DNA from: CAZDDI01 sp964504195
GTDB taxonomy: Bacteria; Chloroflexota; Anaerolineae; B4-G1; SLSP01
Direction: 5' to 3'
Length of the DNA: 9,548 nt
Assembly (NCBI GenBank): GCA_964504195.1
Contig: CAZDDI010000099.1
Span: 1 to 9,548, forward strand
Part shown: positions 1 through 5,939 of the stretch, piece by piece
Position numbering within the stretch: the first letter of the stretch is position 1
Layout: every line of letters begins with the position of its first letter
Notes under the pieces: model-generated
Told to the model about the DNA's origin: nothing
Databases searched by the model: none
The model's input: the letters and a program-made list of their open reading frames with translations, nothing else
Program-made: the position numbers and the translations under genes

Positions 1-53
1 GACCGATTTCACACAAAACCTTATTTACGGATTAATTTCTTAAAATTCATAAG
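1..53. repeat. 53-bp perfect inverted repeat, left copy
   Basis: This AT-rich segment begins GACCGATTTCACAC and is the exact reverse complement of 9469-9521, with no mismatch over 53 bases. Identity stops sharply: bases 54 onward do not pair with bases before 9469. The left copy starts at the first base of the window, so its outer limit cannot be seen. No transposase lies between the two copies. It could be one arm of a large element, one copy of a dispersed repeat, or a contig-end assembly effect. Confidence 0.95.
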
Positions 54-122
54 CCGACTCTGAAATAGCCTGCTTGAGCAGGCTTGCTGTGGCAGCCTGA
101 CGATTCATCGTCAGGCCCAGCA

Positions 123-174
123 TATACGCGCACCTGAATCCAGGGTCAAGCGCGCCATCGCTTTGGCGCGGGGA
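123..174. repeat. 52-bp dispersed repeat, copy 1
   Basis: It begins TATACGCGCACCTGAATCC and ends GGCGCGGGGA. It matches 306-357 with three differences, all of which read as transitions. A more diverged, shorter copy is at 858-901. It sits immediately after the 95-116 hairpin. Confidence 0.85.
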
Positions 175-181
175 GGGGCAA

Positions 182-269
182 AGGCCGTCCTCGAATTGGG
201 CCACGAAACCACGAATTTGCCTTGTCTGGTAAATATTCGTGCATTCGTGTATACATTCGTGGACGGCCT
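182..269. repeat. Small inverted-repeat element
   Basis: AGGCCGTCC at 182-190 pairs with GGACGGCCT at 261-269. Inside it, CCACGAA (201-207) pairs with TTCGTGG (256-262). The interior carries repeated ATTCGTG motifs. It lies between copies 1 and 2 of the 52-bp repeat and looks like a short non-coding insertion-type repeat. No function is visible. Confidence 0.6.
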
Positions 270-305
270 CGCAAACTAACGCACAGACCATGCTCTTTTT
301 CTGAT

Positions 306-357
306 TATACGCGCACCTGAATCCAGGATCAAACGCGCCATCGTTTTGGCGCGGGGA
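306..357. repeat. 52-bp dispersed repeat, copy 2
   Basis: Same orientation as 123-174 and 183 bp downstream, with three transition-type differences. Because 183 is a multiple of three, the two copies fall in the same frame and create a repeated peptide (PRQ-x-DGA-x-DPGFRCAY) in the spurious minus-strand open frame 40-444. Confidence 0.85.
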
Positions 358-458
358 CGACCTGCAACCTATCCACGCGCAACCCCCATCAACAGACAAC
401 GTAGCCGCATCACCAATTACGTTCTCACATGCACGCATTTCCACGCGCGCATAATTCT

Positions 459-539
459 TTACCAGTAAGGAACCGAAGCGGTTCCTTACTGGAACCGAAG
501 CGGTTCCTTACTGGAACCGAGGCGGTTCCTTACTGGTAA
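459..539. repeat. Three tandem 22-bp palindromic units
   Basis: Three head-to-tail 22-bp units (469-490, 491-512, 513-534) are identical except for one A-to-G change in the third. Each unit contains GGAACCG-AAG-CGGTTCC, a palindrome with a 3-nt centre. The first is extended to perfect 14-bp arms (462-475 and 479-492). The block as a whole is also an inverted repeat with 17-bp arms (459-475 and 523-539). It could be a cluster of protein-binding sites or a palindromic repetitive element. Confidence 0.85.
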
Positions 540-713
540 TTTTCTGCTTCTAACGGATTCTGTGGAAGGATAAGATTACTCCTACAGGACGCTGGTCATT
601 CCCGCGTGATAGCGCGTGCAAACATTGCGGAAAACAAGGGGGGTGCGGCGTGAGTAACGCTGCGTAACCAGAATAGCGGGAATCCATCCGGTGAGCAAAA
701 CCGGTTATACTGG

Positions 714-847
714 CTATATCAGATGGGTGTGTTTCATTTCAGTTATGGAACGAAGACTGGCACGGTCGGAGACCGACCAGAGCAATCTGGGGCCGGTCTC
801 TGACCGTGCCCCTCTTAACTCAGATGAAACTCACCCATATCAGATAG
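714..847. repeat. MITE-like long imperfect inverted repeat
   Basis: Arms of roughly 55-65 bp face each other. The core stem is 759-778 paired with 791-810, with 18 of 20 bases matching and a 12-nt loop. Outside the core, ATGGGTG-GTTTCAT and AGTTA blocks on the left match the reverse complement of 811-847. There is no room for a transposase, so this resembles a miniature inverted-repeat element or degenerate palindromic repeat. The 74-codon open frame 691-915 runs through it and is not credible. Confidence 0.75.
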
Positions 848-857
848 ATTCCCGCTG

Positions 858-901
858 TATACGCGCCCTCGAATCCAGGGGCAAGCACGCCATCGCTTTG
901 G
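858..901. repeat. 52-bp dispersed repeat, partial diverged copy 3
   Basis: It shares TATACGCG, GAATCCAGG and CGCCATCGCTTTGG with copies 1 and 2, with substitutions between these blocks. The match ends where a different short repeat (GATTTTCAGGATT) begins at 901, so repeat units are butted against each other. Confidence 0.7.
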
Positions 902-926
902 ATTTTCAGGATTGAAAGCCTTTTTC

Positions 927-953
927 ATCCTGTTAATCTTGTGAATCCTGTCC
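927..953. repeat. Three degenerate 9-bp tandem units
   Basis: ATCCTGTTA, ATCTTGTGA and ATCCTGTCC follow one another directly. CAGGATT at 907-913 is the inverse of AATCCTG at 944-950. Short arrays of this ATCCTGT type occur as intergenic repeats in many environmental genomes. No function is seen here. Confidence 0.65.
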
Positions 954-1009
954 AAAGAAAACAAAACTGCTGTAGTTGCCCCATCCAGATGTTATTGCCC
1001 CACCATTTG

Positions 1010-1018
1010 TGATACAAT
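1010..1018 (+). promoter_or_regulatory. Candidate extended -10 promoter element for purB
   Basis: TGATACAAT fits an extended -10 (TGN followed by TACAAT) 31 nt before the purB start. No good -35 box is seen at 16-18 bp spacing, as is usual for extended -10 promoters. The site is just past the repeat cluster, so the purB unit probably starts transcription here. Confidence 0.4.
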
Positions 1019-1049
1019 AGAACCGTAATCCGTTACACAAGGAGTTCCC

Positions 1050-2444
1050 ATGCCCGAACCCGATCCCTACCTGTCCCCCTTCGCCTGGCGCTACGGCTCG
1101 CCGGAGATGCGCGCGCTGTGGAGCGAGGTGGAAGTCCGCCGCCTCTACCGTCACATCTGGGTCGCCCTCGCCCGCGTGCAAGCCCGCTACGGCCTGGTCA
1201 CGCCGGAGCAGCTGGCCGATCTCGCAGCCCACGCGGACGCCGTAGACCTGGCCCGCTCTCTGGAGATCGAGCAAGAAATCCGCCACGATGTCATGTCCGA
1301 GGTGCATGCCTACGCCGAACAGTGCCCCATCGGCGGCGGCATCATCCACCTGGGCGCTACCTCGATGGACGTGCGCGATAACGCCACCGCGCTGCAAGTG
1401 CGCGCCGCGCTCGACCTGCTCCTGCACCGGCTGCGCGCCCTGCTTCTGGCTTTTGCTGACCAGATTGAAACGTGGGCCGCCACCCCCTGCATGGCCTTCA
1501 CCCACCTCCAGCCCGCCGAGCCGACCACCATCGGCTACCGGCTGGCGGCTTATGCCCAAGATTTGCTGTGCGATTGGGATGAGCTCGTCCGCGTGCGTGC
1601 GGCGTGGCGCGGCAAAGGCTTCAAGGGCGCGGTGGGCACGTCGGCCTCCTACGCGCTGCTACTGGAAGGCAAAACCACCGCCGCCGCCTTCGAGGCGGAA
1701 ATCATGGCCGAGCTCGACCTGCCCGCCTGGCCGGTGGCGAACCAGACCTATCCCCGGCGGCAGGAAATCGCCGTGCTCAACGCCCTGGCGATGCTGGGCA
1801 GCACGCTCTACCGCTTCGCCTTCGACCTGCGCATCCTGCAAAGCCCGCCCATCGGCGAGTGGGCCGAGCCGTTCGGCAAGCAGCAGGTCGGCTCATCGGC
1901 GATGCCGTTCAAGCGCAACCCCATCCGCGCGGAGAACATAGACAGTCTGGCGCGTTACCTGGCGCAGTTGCCCCGCGTCGCCTGGGACAACGCCGCCCAC
2001 TCGCTGCTAGAGCGCACGCTCGACGATTCCGCCAACCGGCGCATCATCCTGCCGGAGGGCTTCCTCACGGCGGATCAGCTGCTGCAAACCGCCGAGGGCC
2101 TCGTGCGCGGCTTGCGCATCAACGAGCGCGCCGTCGCGCGCACCCTGGCGACCTACGGGCCGTTCGCCGGCAGCGAGCCGCTCCTCATGCGGCTGGCGCA
2201 GGCCGGGGCGGATCGCCAGCGCATGCACGAGCGCCTGCGCGAGCTCTCCATGCGCGCCTGGGCTGAGGTCGAAGCGGGGTGCGAGAATCCACTGGTGGAA
2301 CTGCTGGCAAACGATGCGGGCTTGCAGGGGTATCTCAGCCCGGAGGCCATCCGCGCCGCGCTGGAGAGCGAAGCGCATACCGGCGATGCACCGGAACGCG
2401 CGCTGGCGTTAGCCGGTCGGCTCCGGCAAGCCATGCGCCAGTAG
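1050..2444 (+). CDS. purB: Adenylosuccinate lyase
   Basis: This 464-residue enzyme of the fumarase/aspartase superfamily should cleave SAICAR to AICAR and adenylosuccinate to AMP, releasing fumarate in both cases, in cytosolic purine synthesis. Visible family motifs in order are RHDVMSEVHA (78-87), HLGATSMD (100-107), the THLQPAEPTT segment with the general-acid histidine H152 (151-160), and the superfamily signature GSSAMPFKRNP (281-291) with the mobile-loop serines 282-283. ERTLDDSANRR (321-331) is a further conserved PurB block. Length is somewhat above the roughly 430 residues of Bacillus PurB. The start has AAGGAG at 1039-1044, 5 nt upstream. It leads a three-gene unit; the next start is 8 nt after its stop. 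Long open frames in other frames and on the opposite strand here are GC-rich shadows. Confidence 0.95.
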   Translation: MPEPDPYLSPFAWRYGSPEMRALWSEVEVRRLYRHIWVALARVQARYGLVTPEQLADLAAHADAVDLARSLEIEQEIRHDVMSEVHAYAEQCPIGGGIIHLGATSMDVRDNATALQVRAALDLLLHRLRALLLAFADQIETWAATPCMAFTHLQPAEPTTIGYRLAAYAQDLLCDWDELVRVRAAWRGKGFKGAVGTSASYALLLEGKTTAAAFEAEIMAELDLPAWPVANQTYPRRQEIAVLNALAMLGSTLYRFAFDLRILQSPPIGEWAEPFGKQQVGSSAMPFKRNPIRAENIDSLARYLAQLPRVAWDNAAHSLLERTLDDSANRRIILPEGFLTADQLLQTAEGLVRGLRINERAVARTLATYGPFAGSEPLLMRLAQAGADRQRMHERLRELSMRAWAEVEAGCENPLVELLANDAGLQGYLSPEAIRAALESEAHTGDAPERALALAGRLRQAMRQ

Positions 2445-2452
2445 CAACCCCC

Positions 2453-3094
2453 ATGCCCGAACGTACCTGGTGGCAGCGATTATACCTGTGGGCGACGGAG
2501 CGCTTGTATGCCGAATTCGCCTGGGCCTACGATGCAGTCAGCTGGCTGGTGAGCCTGGGGCATTGGAATGGCTGGCGGCGCGCGGTGTTGCCGCACATTC
2601 AAGGCGAGCGGGTGCTGGAACTGGCCTTCGGCACGGGCGAACTGCTCATGGCCCTCTCCGAGCGCGACGGGTTCGTCTGCGGCCTGGAACTCTCGCCGGC
2701 CATGCACCGCATCACCGCGCGCAAATTGCGCCGCCGAGGGCTAACCGTACCGCGCATCCGCGCGCGCGCGCAAGGATTGCCCTTCCCGGCGAACAGCTTC
2801 GACACCATTGTGGCGACCTTCCCGGCAAGCTATGGCATTGATCCGGCAACGCTCGCCGAGGTGCAGCGGGTGCTGCGTCCGGGTGGGCGCTGGGTCATCG
2901 GCGGGCTGTGCTTCGAGGCCGATTCCCGCCGCCTGGGCGGATTGTTGGCGCTGGTTTTTGGCGGCGGAGGCGCAGCAGCGTTGGCTCACTACTGCACGTG
3001 GGTCGAGGCGGCAGGCTTTACAGTGGAAGTTGACCGCGGCACACGCGCCGCCGTGTACGTGCCCGTGTTAATTCTCAGGGAGAAAAGGCTATGA
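2453..3094 (+). CDS. Class I SAM-dependent methyltransferase
   Basis: This 213-residue Rossmann-fold methyltransferase resembles the UbiE/phospholipid-methyltransferase type. The SAM-binding glycine loop is VLELAFGTGEL (54-64). The acidic residue at the end of strand 2 is E79 (GLELS). LPFPANSFDTIVATFP (109-124) is the motif II region and VLRPGGRW (140-147) is the post-motif block. The substrate cannot be read from sequence. The frame stays open upstream to 2279 inside purB, but the ATG at 2453 gives the family-like N-terminus (MPERTWWQRL). It has no clear ribosome-binding site, so translation is probably coupled to purB, whose stop is 8 nt upstream. Its stop overlaps the next start by 4 nt (ATGA). 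Confidence 0.85.
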   Translation: MPERTWWQRLYLWATERLYAEFAWAYDAVSWLVSLGHWNGWRRAVLPHIQGERVLELAFGTGELLMALSERDGFVCGLELSPAMHRITARKLRRRGLTVPRIRARAQGLPFPANSFDTIVATFPASYGIDPATLAEVQRVLRPGGRWVIGGLCFEADSRRLGGLLALVFGGGGAAALAHYCTWVEAAGFTVEVDRGTRAAVYVPVLILREKRL

Positions 3095-3855
3095 TTCCAA
3101 CGCTCGCATCACGCACGACGCCCGGTGCAACAGTAGCCGCGCTTGCGCCGGGAGCCTGGCGGCTGAGCATCCCCGCCGGGCCGGAGCGCGTCTATCGCTG
3201 GGCGCAGCTCGATGATTACCTGGAATTGCCACGCCCGGCGTTTGGCTGGCGCCCACCGGTGACGCTATCGCTACAAGCGCGGGTTTCAGCAGCAGATCTA
3301 CCGGGCACTTGGGGCTTCGGCTGGTGGAACGACCCTTTCAACGTGAACCTGGGGCTAGGCGGAACCGCGCGTCGGCTGCCCGCGCTCCCGGATACGGCCT
3401 GGTTCTTCTATGCCGCGCCGCCCAATCATCTGGCGCTGTGGGATACCCATCCCGCGCAGGGCTTCCTCGCCGCTACGTTTGCTTCCACGCCCCCGCCCGC
3501 ACCCCTGCTGGCGCTGGCAACACCAGTGTTGCCGCTATTGAGCTGGCCGTGGGTGGCATCCCGCCTGCGCCAGCTAGCCCGGCGTTTTGTGCGTGAGGAT
3601 GCCGCCTGCTTAACAGTGGATGTGACCGCGTGGCACACCTACGCCCTAGAGTGGCGCGCGGACGTGGTGCGTTTCCTGGTAGATGGGGAACAGTGCTTCG
3701 CAACCACCATAGCGCCGGGTGGCCCGTTGGGGCTGGTGTTGTGGATTGATAACCAGTACGCGGCCTTCCCGCCTTCGGGCATAGTGCGATTGGGAACCGT
3801 TGCCAATCCTGCCGCCTGGCTGGAGCTGGCCGATGTGGACATCCAGGGCTTGTAA
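3091..3855 (+). CDS. Concanavalin A-like / GH16-like domain protein, function unknown
   Basis: This 254-residue protein has a C-terminal block WHTYALEWRADVVRFLVDG (181-199), typical of concanavalin A-like jellyroll proteins including GH16 glucanases, followed by GPLGLVLWIDNQYAAFPPSG (211-230). The middle holds an aromatic segment TWGFGWWNDPFNVNLG (73-88). I do not see the GH16 catalytic E-x-D-x-x-E motif, so glycosidase activity should not be assumed. No signal peptide or clear membrane anchor is evident, although 138-158 is hydrophobic and proline-rich. The ATG overlaps the methyltransferase stop (ATGA), and AGGGAG lies about 9 nt upstream, so the two are translationally coupled. It is the last gene of the purB unit. 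Confidence 0.7.
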   Translation: MIPTLASRTTPGATVAALAPGAWRLSIPAGPERVYRWAQLDDYLELPRPAFGWRPPVTLSLQARVSAADLPGTWGFGWWNDPFNVNLGLGGTARRLPALPDTAWFFYAAPPNHLALWDTHPAQGFLAATFASTPPPAPLLALATPVLPLLSWPWVASRLRQLARRFVREDAACLTVDVTAWHTYALEWRADVVRFLVDGEQCFATTIAPGGPLGLVLWIDNQYAAFPPSGIVRLGTVANPAAWLELADVDIQGL

Positions 3856-3922
3856 GCCTTTTAGGGCCTTCGTCAAACTCAAGAAACGCCCAACTCCAAA
3901 ACAAAGCCGACGGGTCGCGGCG

Positions 3923-3954
3923 GGCGGTGGGTGAGCCTGCCGAACCCCACCACC
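3923..3954. repeat. 32-bp direct repeat, copy A (intergenic)
   Basis: This segment is identical over 32 bases to 8487-8518. It lies in the 131-bp gap between the convergent ends of the ConA-like gene (3855) and the phosphorylase gene (3987). GGTGGG (3926-3931) can pair with CCCACC within it. At the other locus the same 32 bases form the loop and right arm of a much longer hairpin; the left arm here is only loosely similar. Confidence 0.85.
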
Positions 3955-3986
3955 AGGCCTTGAAAACCTGCCAGGTCTATGCCCTT

Positions 3987-5291
3987 TCACGCCACGCGGC
4001 GATAGAACAGCGGCAGCGGGTCTACCGGCGCATCCGAGAAGGTGAACGTCGCCAACGCGCGGGCGCGGGCTGCCGCCTGCTTCTCCGCATCGTTCGCATG
4101 GATGGTGAACAATGGCGTGCCGGCCTCAACCCACTCGCCCACCTTGTAATGCACCAGCAGCCCTACCGCGTGATCCACCGGGTCTTCTTTCTTCTCGCGC
4201 CCGCCGCCCAGCGCCACCACCGTCATGCCGATCTCATCGGTCTGCACGGCAGCGAGGTAGCCGCTGCACGGCGCGGGCACGGCCTCAATAAGCGCGGCCT
4301 GCGGCAGGCGATCCGGCTCATCAATGAAGGATACGTCGCCGCCCTGCGCGCTAATCATCTGGCGCAGCTTGCTCCAGGCCGCGCCGGAGCGAATCGCTTC
4401 CGCCGCCATTTCGATGCCGGCCTCGGCGGTGGGAGCCTGCCCGCCCAGGTAGAGCATCTCGCCCGCCGCCGCGAGACAATGCTCGCGCAAATCGAGCGGG
4501 CCGCCCTCGTGCAGCGCGGCGACCGCCTCGCGCACCTCGATGGCATTGCCCACCGCCCAGCCCAACGGCTGGTTCATGTCCGAGATGAGCGCCGTCACCT
4601 TGCGCCCCACCTCGTGACCGATGCGCACCATCCCCTCAGCCAACGCCTCAGCCTCCGGGAGCGTCTTCATAAACGCGCCGCTGCCCACTTTGACATCCAA
4701 CACAATCGCATCCGCGCCCGCCGCGATTTTCTTGCTCATGATGGAGGCCACAATCAACGGCAGGCTAGGCACCGTGCCGCTCACATCGCGCAGCGCGTAG
4801 AGCTTGCCATCAGCAGGCGCGAGGTTGGCCGATTGCCCGGTCAGCACCAGGCCAATATCCCGCAATTGCGCCTTGAACTCAGGCACGGTCAAGTCGCAAC
4901 GGAAGCCGGGGATGGATTCGAGCTTGTCGAGCGTGCCGCCGGAGAAGCCCAGGCCGCGCCCCGACATCTTGCCCACCGGCAGGCCGCACGCGGCGACCGT
5001 GGGCGCAATGATGAGGCTGACTTTATCGCCCACCCCGCCGGTAGAGTGCTTATCCACCACTGGCGATGCCACGTCCTTCAAATCGAGCACCTCGCCGGAA
5101 TAGGCCATCGCCAGCGTGAGCGCGCGGGCTTCAGCGTCGGACATCCCACGCAACATAATCGCCATCAGGAATGCCGAAGCCTGATAATCGGGGATTTCGC
5201 CCGCCGTGTACCCATGCACGAAGAACTCGATCTCCTCGGCGGTCAAAGGGTGCGCGTCGCGCTTCTTTTCGATGATTTCTACCATGCGCAT
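3987..5291 (-). CDS. pdp: Pyrimidine-nucleoside (thymidine) phosphorylase
   Basis: This 434-residue family 2 nucleoside phosphorylase should split uridine and/or (deoxy)thymidine with phosphate into base and (deoxy)ribose-1-phosphate. It shows VVDKHSTGGVGDK (78-90, phosphate site), the family signature SGRGLGFSGGT (110-120) with DKLESIPG (122-129), and R168, S183 and K187, which align by motif with the pyrimidine-binding residues known in E. coli thymidine phosphorylase. Length matches Bacillus Pdp. The first ATG is preferred because a strong AGGAGGT lies 7-8 nt upstream; the second ATG two codons in would be 14 nt away. Uridine/thymidine versus thymidine-only specificity cannot be settled from motifs. 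A long plus-strand open frame over this gene (3927-5357) is an antisense shadow. Confidence 0.95.
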   Translation of the reverse strand: MRMVEIIEKKRDAHPLTAEEIEFFVHGYTAGEIPDYQASAFLMAIMLRGMSDAEARALTLAMAYSGEVLDLKDVASPVVDKHSTGGVGDKVSLIIAPTVAACGLPVGKMSGRGLGFSGGTLDKLESIPGFRCDLTVPEFKAQLRDIGLVLTGQSANLAPADGKLYALRDVSGTVPSLPLIVASIMSKKIAAGADAIVLDVKVGSGAFMKTLPEAEALAEGMVRIGHEVGRKVTALISDMNQPLGWAVGNAIEVREAVAALHEGGPLDLREHCLAAAGEMLYLGGQAPTAEAGIEMAAEAIRSGAAWSKLRQMISAQGGDVSFIDEPDRLPQAALIEAVPAPCSGYLAAVQTDEIGMTVVALGGGREKKEDPVDHAVGLLVHYKVGEWVEAGTPLFTIHANDAEKQAAARARALATFTFSDAPVDPLPLFYRRVA

Positions 5292-5298
5292 GGGAAAT

Positions 5299-5305
5299 AC
5301 CTCCT
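5299..5305 (-). promoter_or_regulatory. Strong Shine-Dalgarno site of the phosphorylase gene
   Basis: The minus strand reads AGGAGGT here, a near-perfect match to the 16S 3' end. It decides between the two nearby ATG codons (5291 and 5285) in favour of the first. Confidence 0.8.
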
Positions 5306-5375
5306 GGAAAATTTGCGAGTCAGCGAGTCGTGGGTGAGTTTAGGACTATGCTCTTAACGATTTAGCCCACTTTTC

Positions 5376-5579
5376 TTATCCAACAGTTTCAAATTGCAAC
5401 ACCCGCAATTTCTCTGGTTGAGTACGCAAACTAAGCGTCAACATTTCCATTCCTACAACACGTCCATTTGCGTCATAGTCCAAAATTATACCCGGTTGGA
5501 CTTCTTCAGATTCTACAATTGCGGACTCATCCAATCGAAAATACAGTGTGTCATTTTCTTTATCAACCTTTATTCTCAT
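5376..5579 (-). CDS. DUF2283 domain protein, possible antitoxin partner
   Basis: This 67-residue protein matches the DUF2283 pattern: MRIKVDKENDTLYFRL at the start, then ES-EE (23-26), PGIILDYDANGRVVGMEML (29-47). The family is small and usually encoded next to a DUF4258 gene, as here; such pairs are commonly regarded as toxin-antitoxin-like, but the biochemical role is not established to my knowledge. GAGGG lies 5 nt before the ATG. It starts 10 nt after the DUF4258 stop, so the two are co-transcribed. Base composition is visibly more AT-rich than larC and the phosphorylase on either side, which suggests separate acquisition. The 84-bp gap to the phosphorylase start carries no evident terminator. 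Confidence 0.8.
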   Translation of the reverse strand: MRIKVDKENDTLYFRLDESAIVESEEVQPGIILDYDANGRVVGMEMLTLSLRTQPEKLRVLQFETVG

Positions 5580-5589
5580 TTTGCCCTCG

Positions 5590-5835
5590 CTACTTTTTGC
5601 CTAAACGGCGATCAAAGAACACCGTTACAATACGATTAGGTTGCACATCCGCATTAACCACCACGCGCAACACTCGCCCTTCGCATTCCCGAATAGTTTT
5701 TGTGTAGTGCATATTGCCATCTGCACCACGCCGCTTTTTATCGGGCATATTCAGCGTGCGCCAAAGCCATTCTTCCATTATATTACGTTCTCTGAGCATA
5801 TCTTTGGTGTGGGCAGACAATTCGAAATCAGACAT
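5590..5835 (-). CDS. DUF4258 domain protein, possible RelE-like toxin
   Basis: This 81-residue protein begins MSDFELSAHTKDMLRERNI and contains the DUF4258-type pattern S-x-H-x-x-x-x-L-x-x-R (8-18), followed by a basic segment KKRRG (residues 33-37) and a final VVVNADVQPNRIVTVFFDRR strand-loop-strand. DUF4258 proteins are often likened to the RelE/HigB toxin fold; no toxic activity is shown by the sequence itself. I chose the ATG at 5835 because GAGGAT lies just upstream. An in-frame TTG at 5868 would add 11 hydrophobic residues and has no good ribosome site. The gene lies 10 nt upstream of the DUF2283 gene and is AT-rich relative to its neighbours. A sigma70-like promoter is about 50 nt upstream. 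Confidence 0.8.
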   Translation of the reverse strand: MSDFELSAHTKDMLRERNIMEEWLWRTLNMPDKKRRGADGNMHYTKTIRECEGRVLRVVVNADVQPNRIVTVFFDRRLGKK

Positions 5836-5888
5836 AACATCCTCGGATACAATCACGTAGATCAGCAACCCTGAATCATTCTACCGAT

Positions 5889-5916
5889 ATTATACCGCAA
5901 AAACCAGACCTGACAG
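5889..5916 (-). promoter_or_regulatory. Sigma70-like promoter of the DUF4258/DUF2283 pair
   Basis: On the minus strand CTGTCA (5916-5911) is followed after 16 bp by a perfect TATAAT (5894-5889), about 54 nt before the DUF4258 ATG. The -35 hexamer lies inside the stem of the hairpin at 5906-5939. It implies that the pair has its own promoter rather than depending only on larBC read-through. Confidence 0.5.
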
Positions 5917-5939
5917 GTTTTCTCAAACCTGTCAGGTCT
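5906..5939 (-). terminator. Terminator-like hairpin at the end of larC
   Basis: A perfect 15-bp stem (5906-5920 with 5925-5939) closes a 4-nt loop. Read on the minus strand it is followed by GGTTTTTG, a short T-tract offset by two bases. The larC stop codon (5934-5932) lies inside the first arm. AGACCTGACAGG-type hairpins also occur as dispersed intergenic repeats, so the role as a terminator is likely but not certain. Confidence 0.6.

Larger units (their letters stand above)
54..1049. other. Gene-poor, repeat-rich region upstream of purB
   Basis: I see no convincing gene in this kilobase. It contains two small hairpins just inside the left inverted repeat (68-83, 6-bp stem with TTGA loop; 95-116, 9-bp stem with TTCA loop), two or three copies of a 52-bp repeat, an inverted repeat at 182-269, a triplicated palindrome at 461-539, an ATTCCCGC/GCGGGAAT pair (598-605 and 676-683), a long MITE-like hairpin at 714-847 and a 9-bp tandem repeat at 927-953. 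Open frames here, such as 40-444 on the minus strand, are made largely of these repeats. Confidence 0.75.

Noticed and set aside
40..444. 134-codon minus-strand open frame with a repeated internal peptide
   Set aside because: It begins with GTG, runs into the 53-bp inverted repeat, and its repeated peptide is explained by the two 52-bp DNA repeats and hairpins.
459..539. CRISPR-like array
   Set aside because: The 22-bp palindromic units are head to tail with no spacers, and no cas gene is present.
691..915. 74-codon plus-strand open frame
   Set aside because: It lies almost wholly within the MITE-like inverted repeat at 714-847 and repeat copy 3; there is no family resemblance.
1604..2266. 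Large alternative-frame open frames inside purB (also 1288-1941)
   Set aside because: They overlap a gene with full PurB motifs and show only low-complexity Ala/Arg/Pro composition.
2279..2452. Longer start for the methyltransferase
   Set aside because: The extension lies inside purB in another frame and lacks methyltransferase-like sequence; the ATG at 2453 gives the natural N-terminus.
3927..5357. 476-codon plus-strand open frame
   Set aside because: It is antisense to the pyrimidine-nucleoside phosphorylase over its full length; composition is Arg/His/Ala-rich, typical of GC-driven shadow frames.
5836..5868. TTG start extending the DUF4258 protein
   Set aside because: No ribosome site is upstream of the TTG, and GAGGAT precedes the ATG at 5835.
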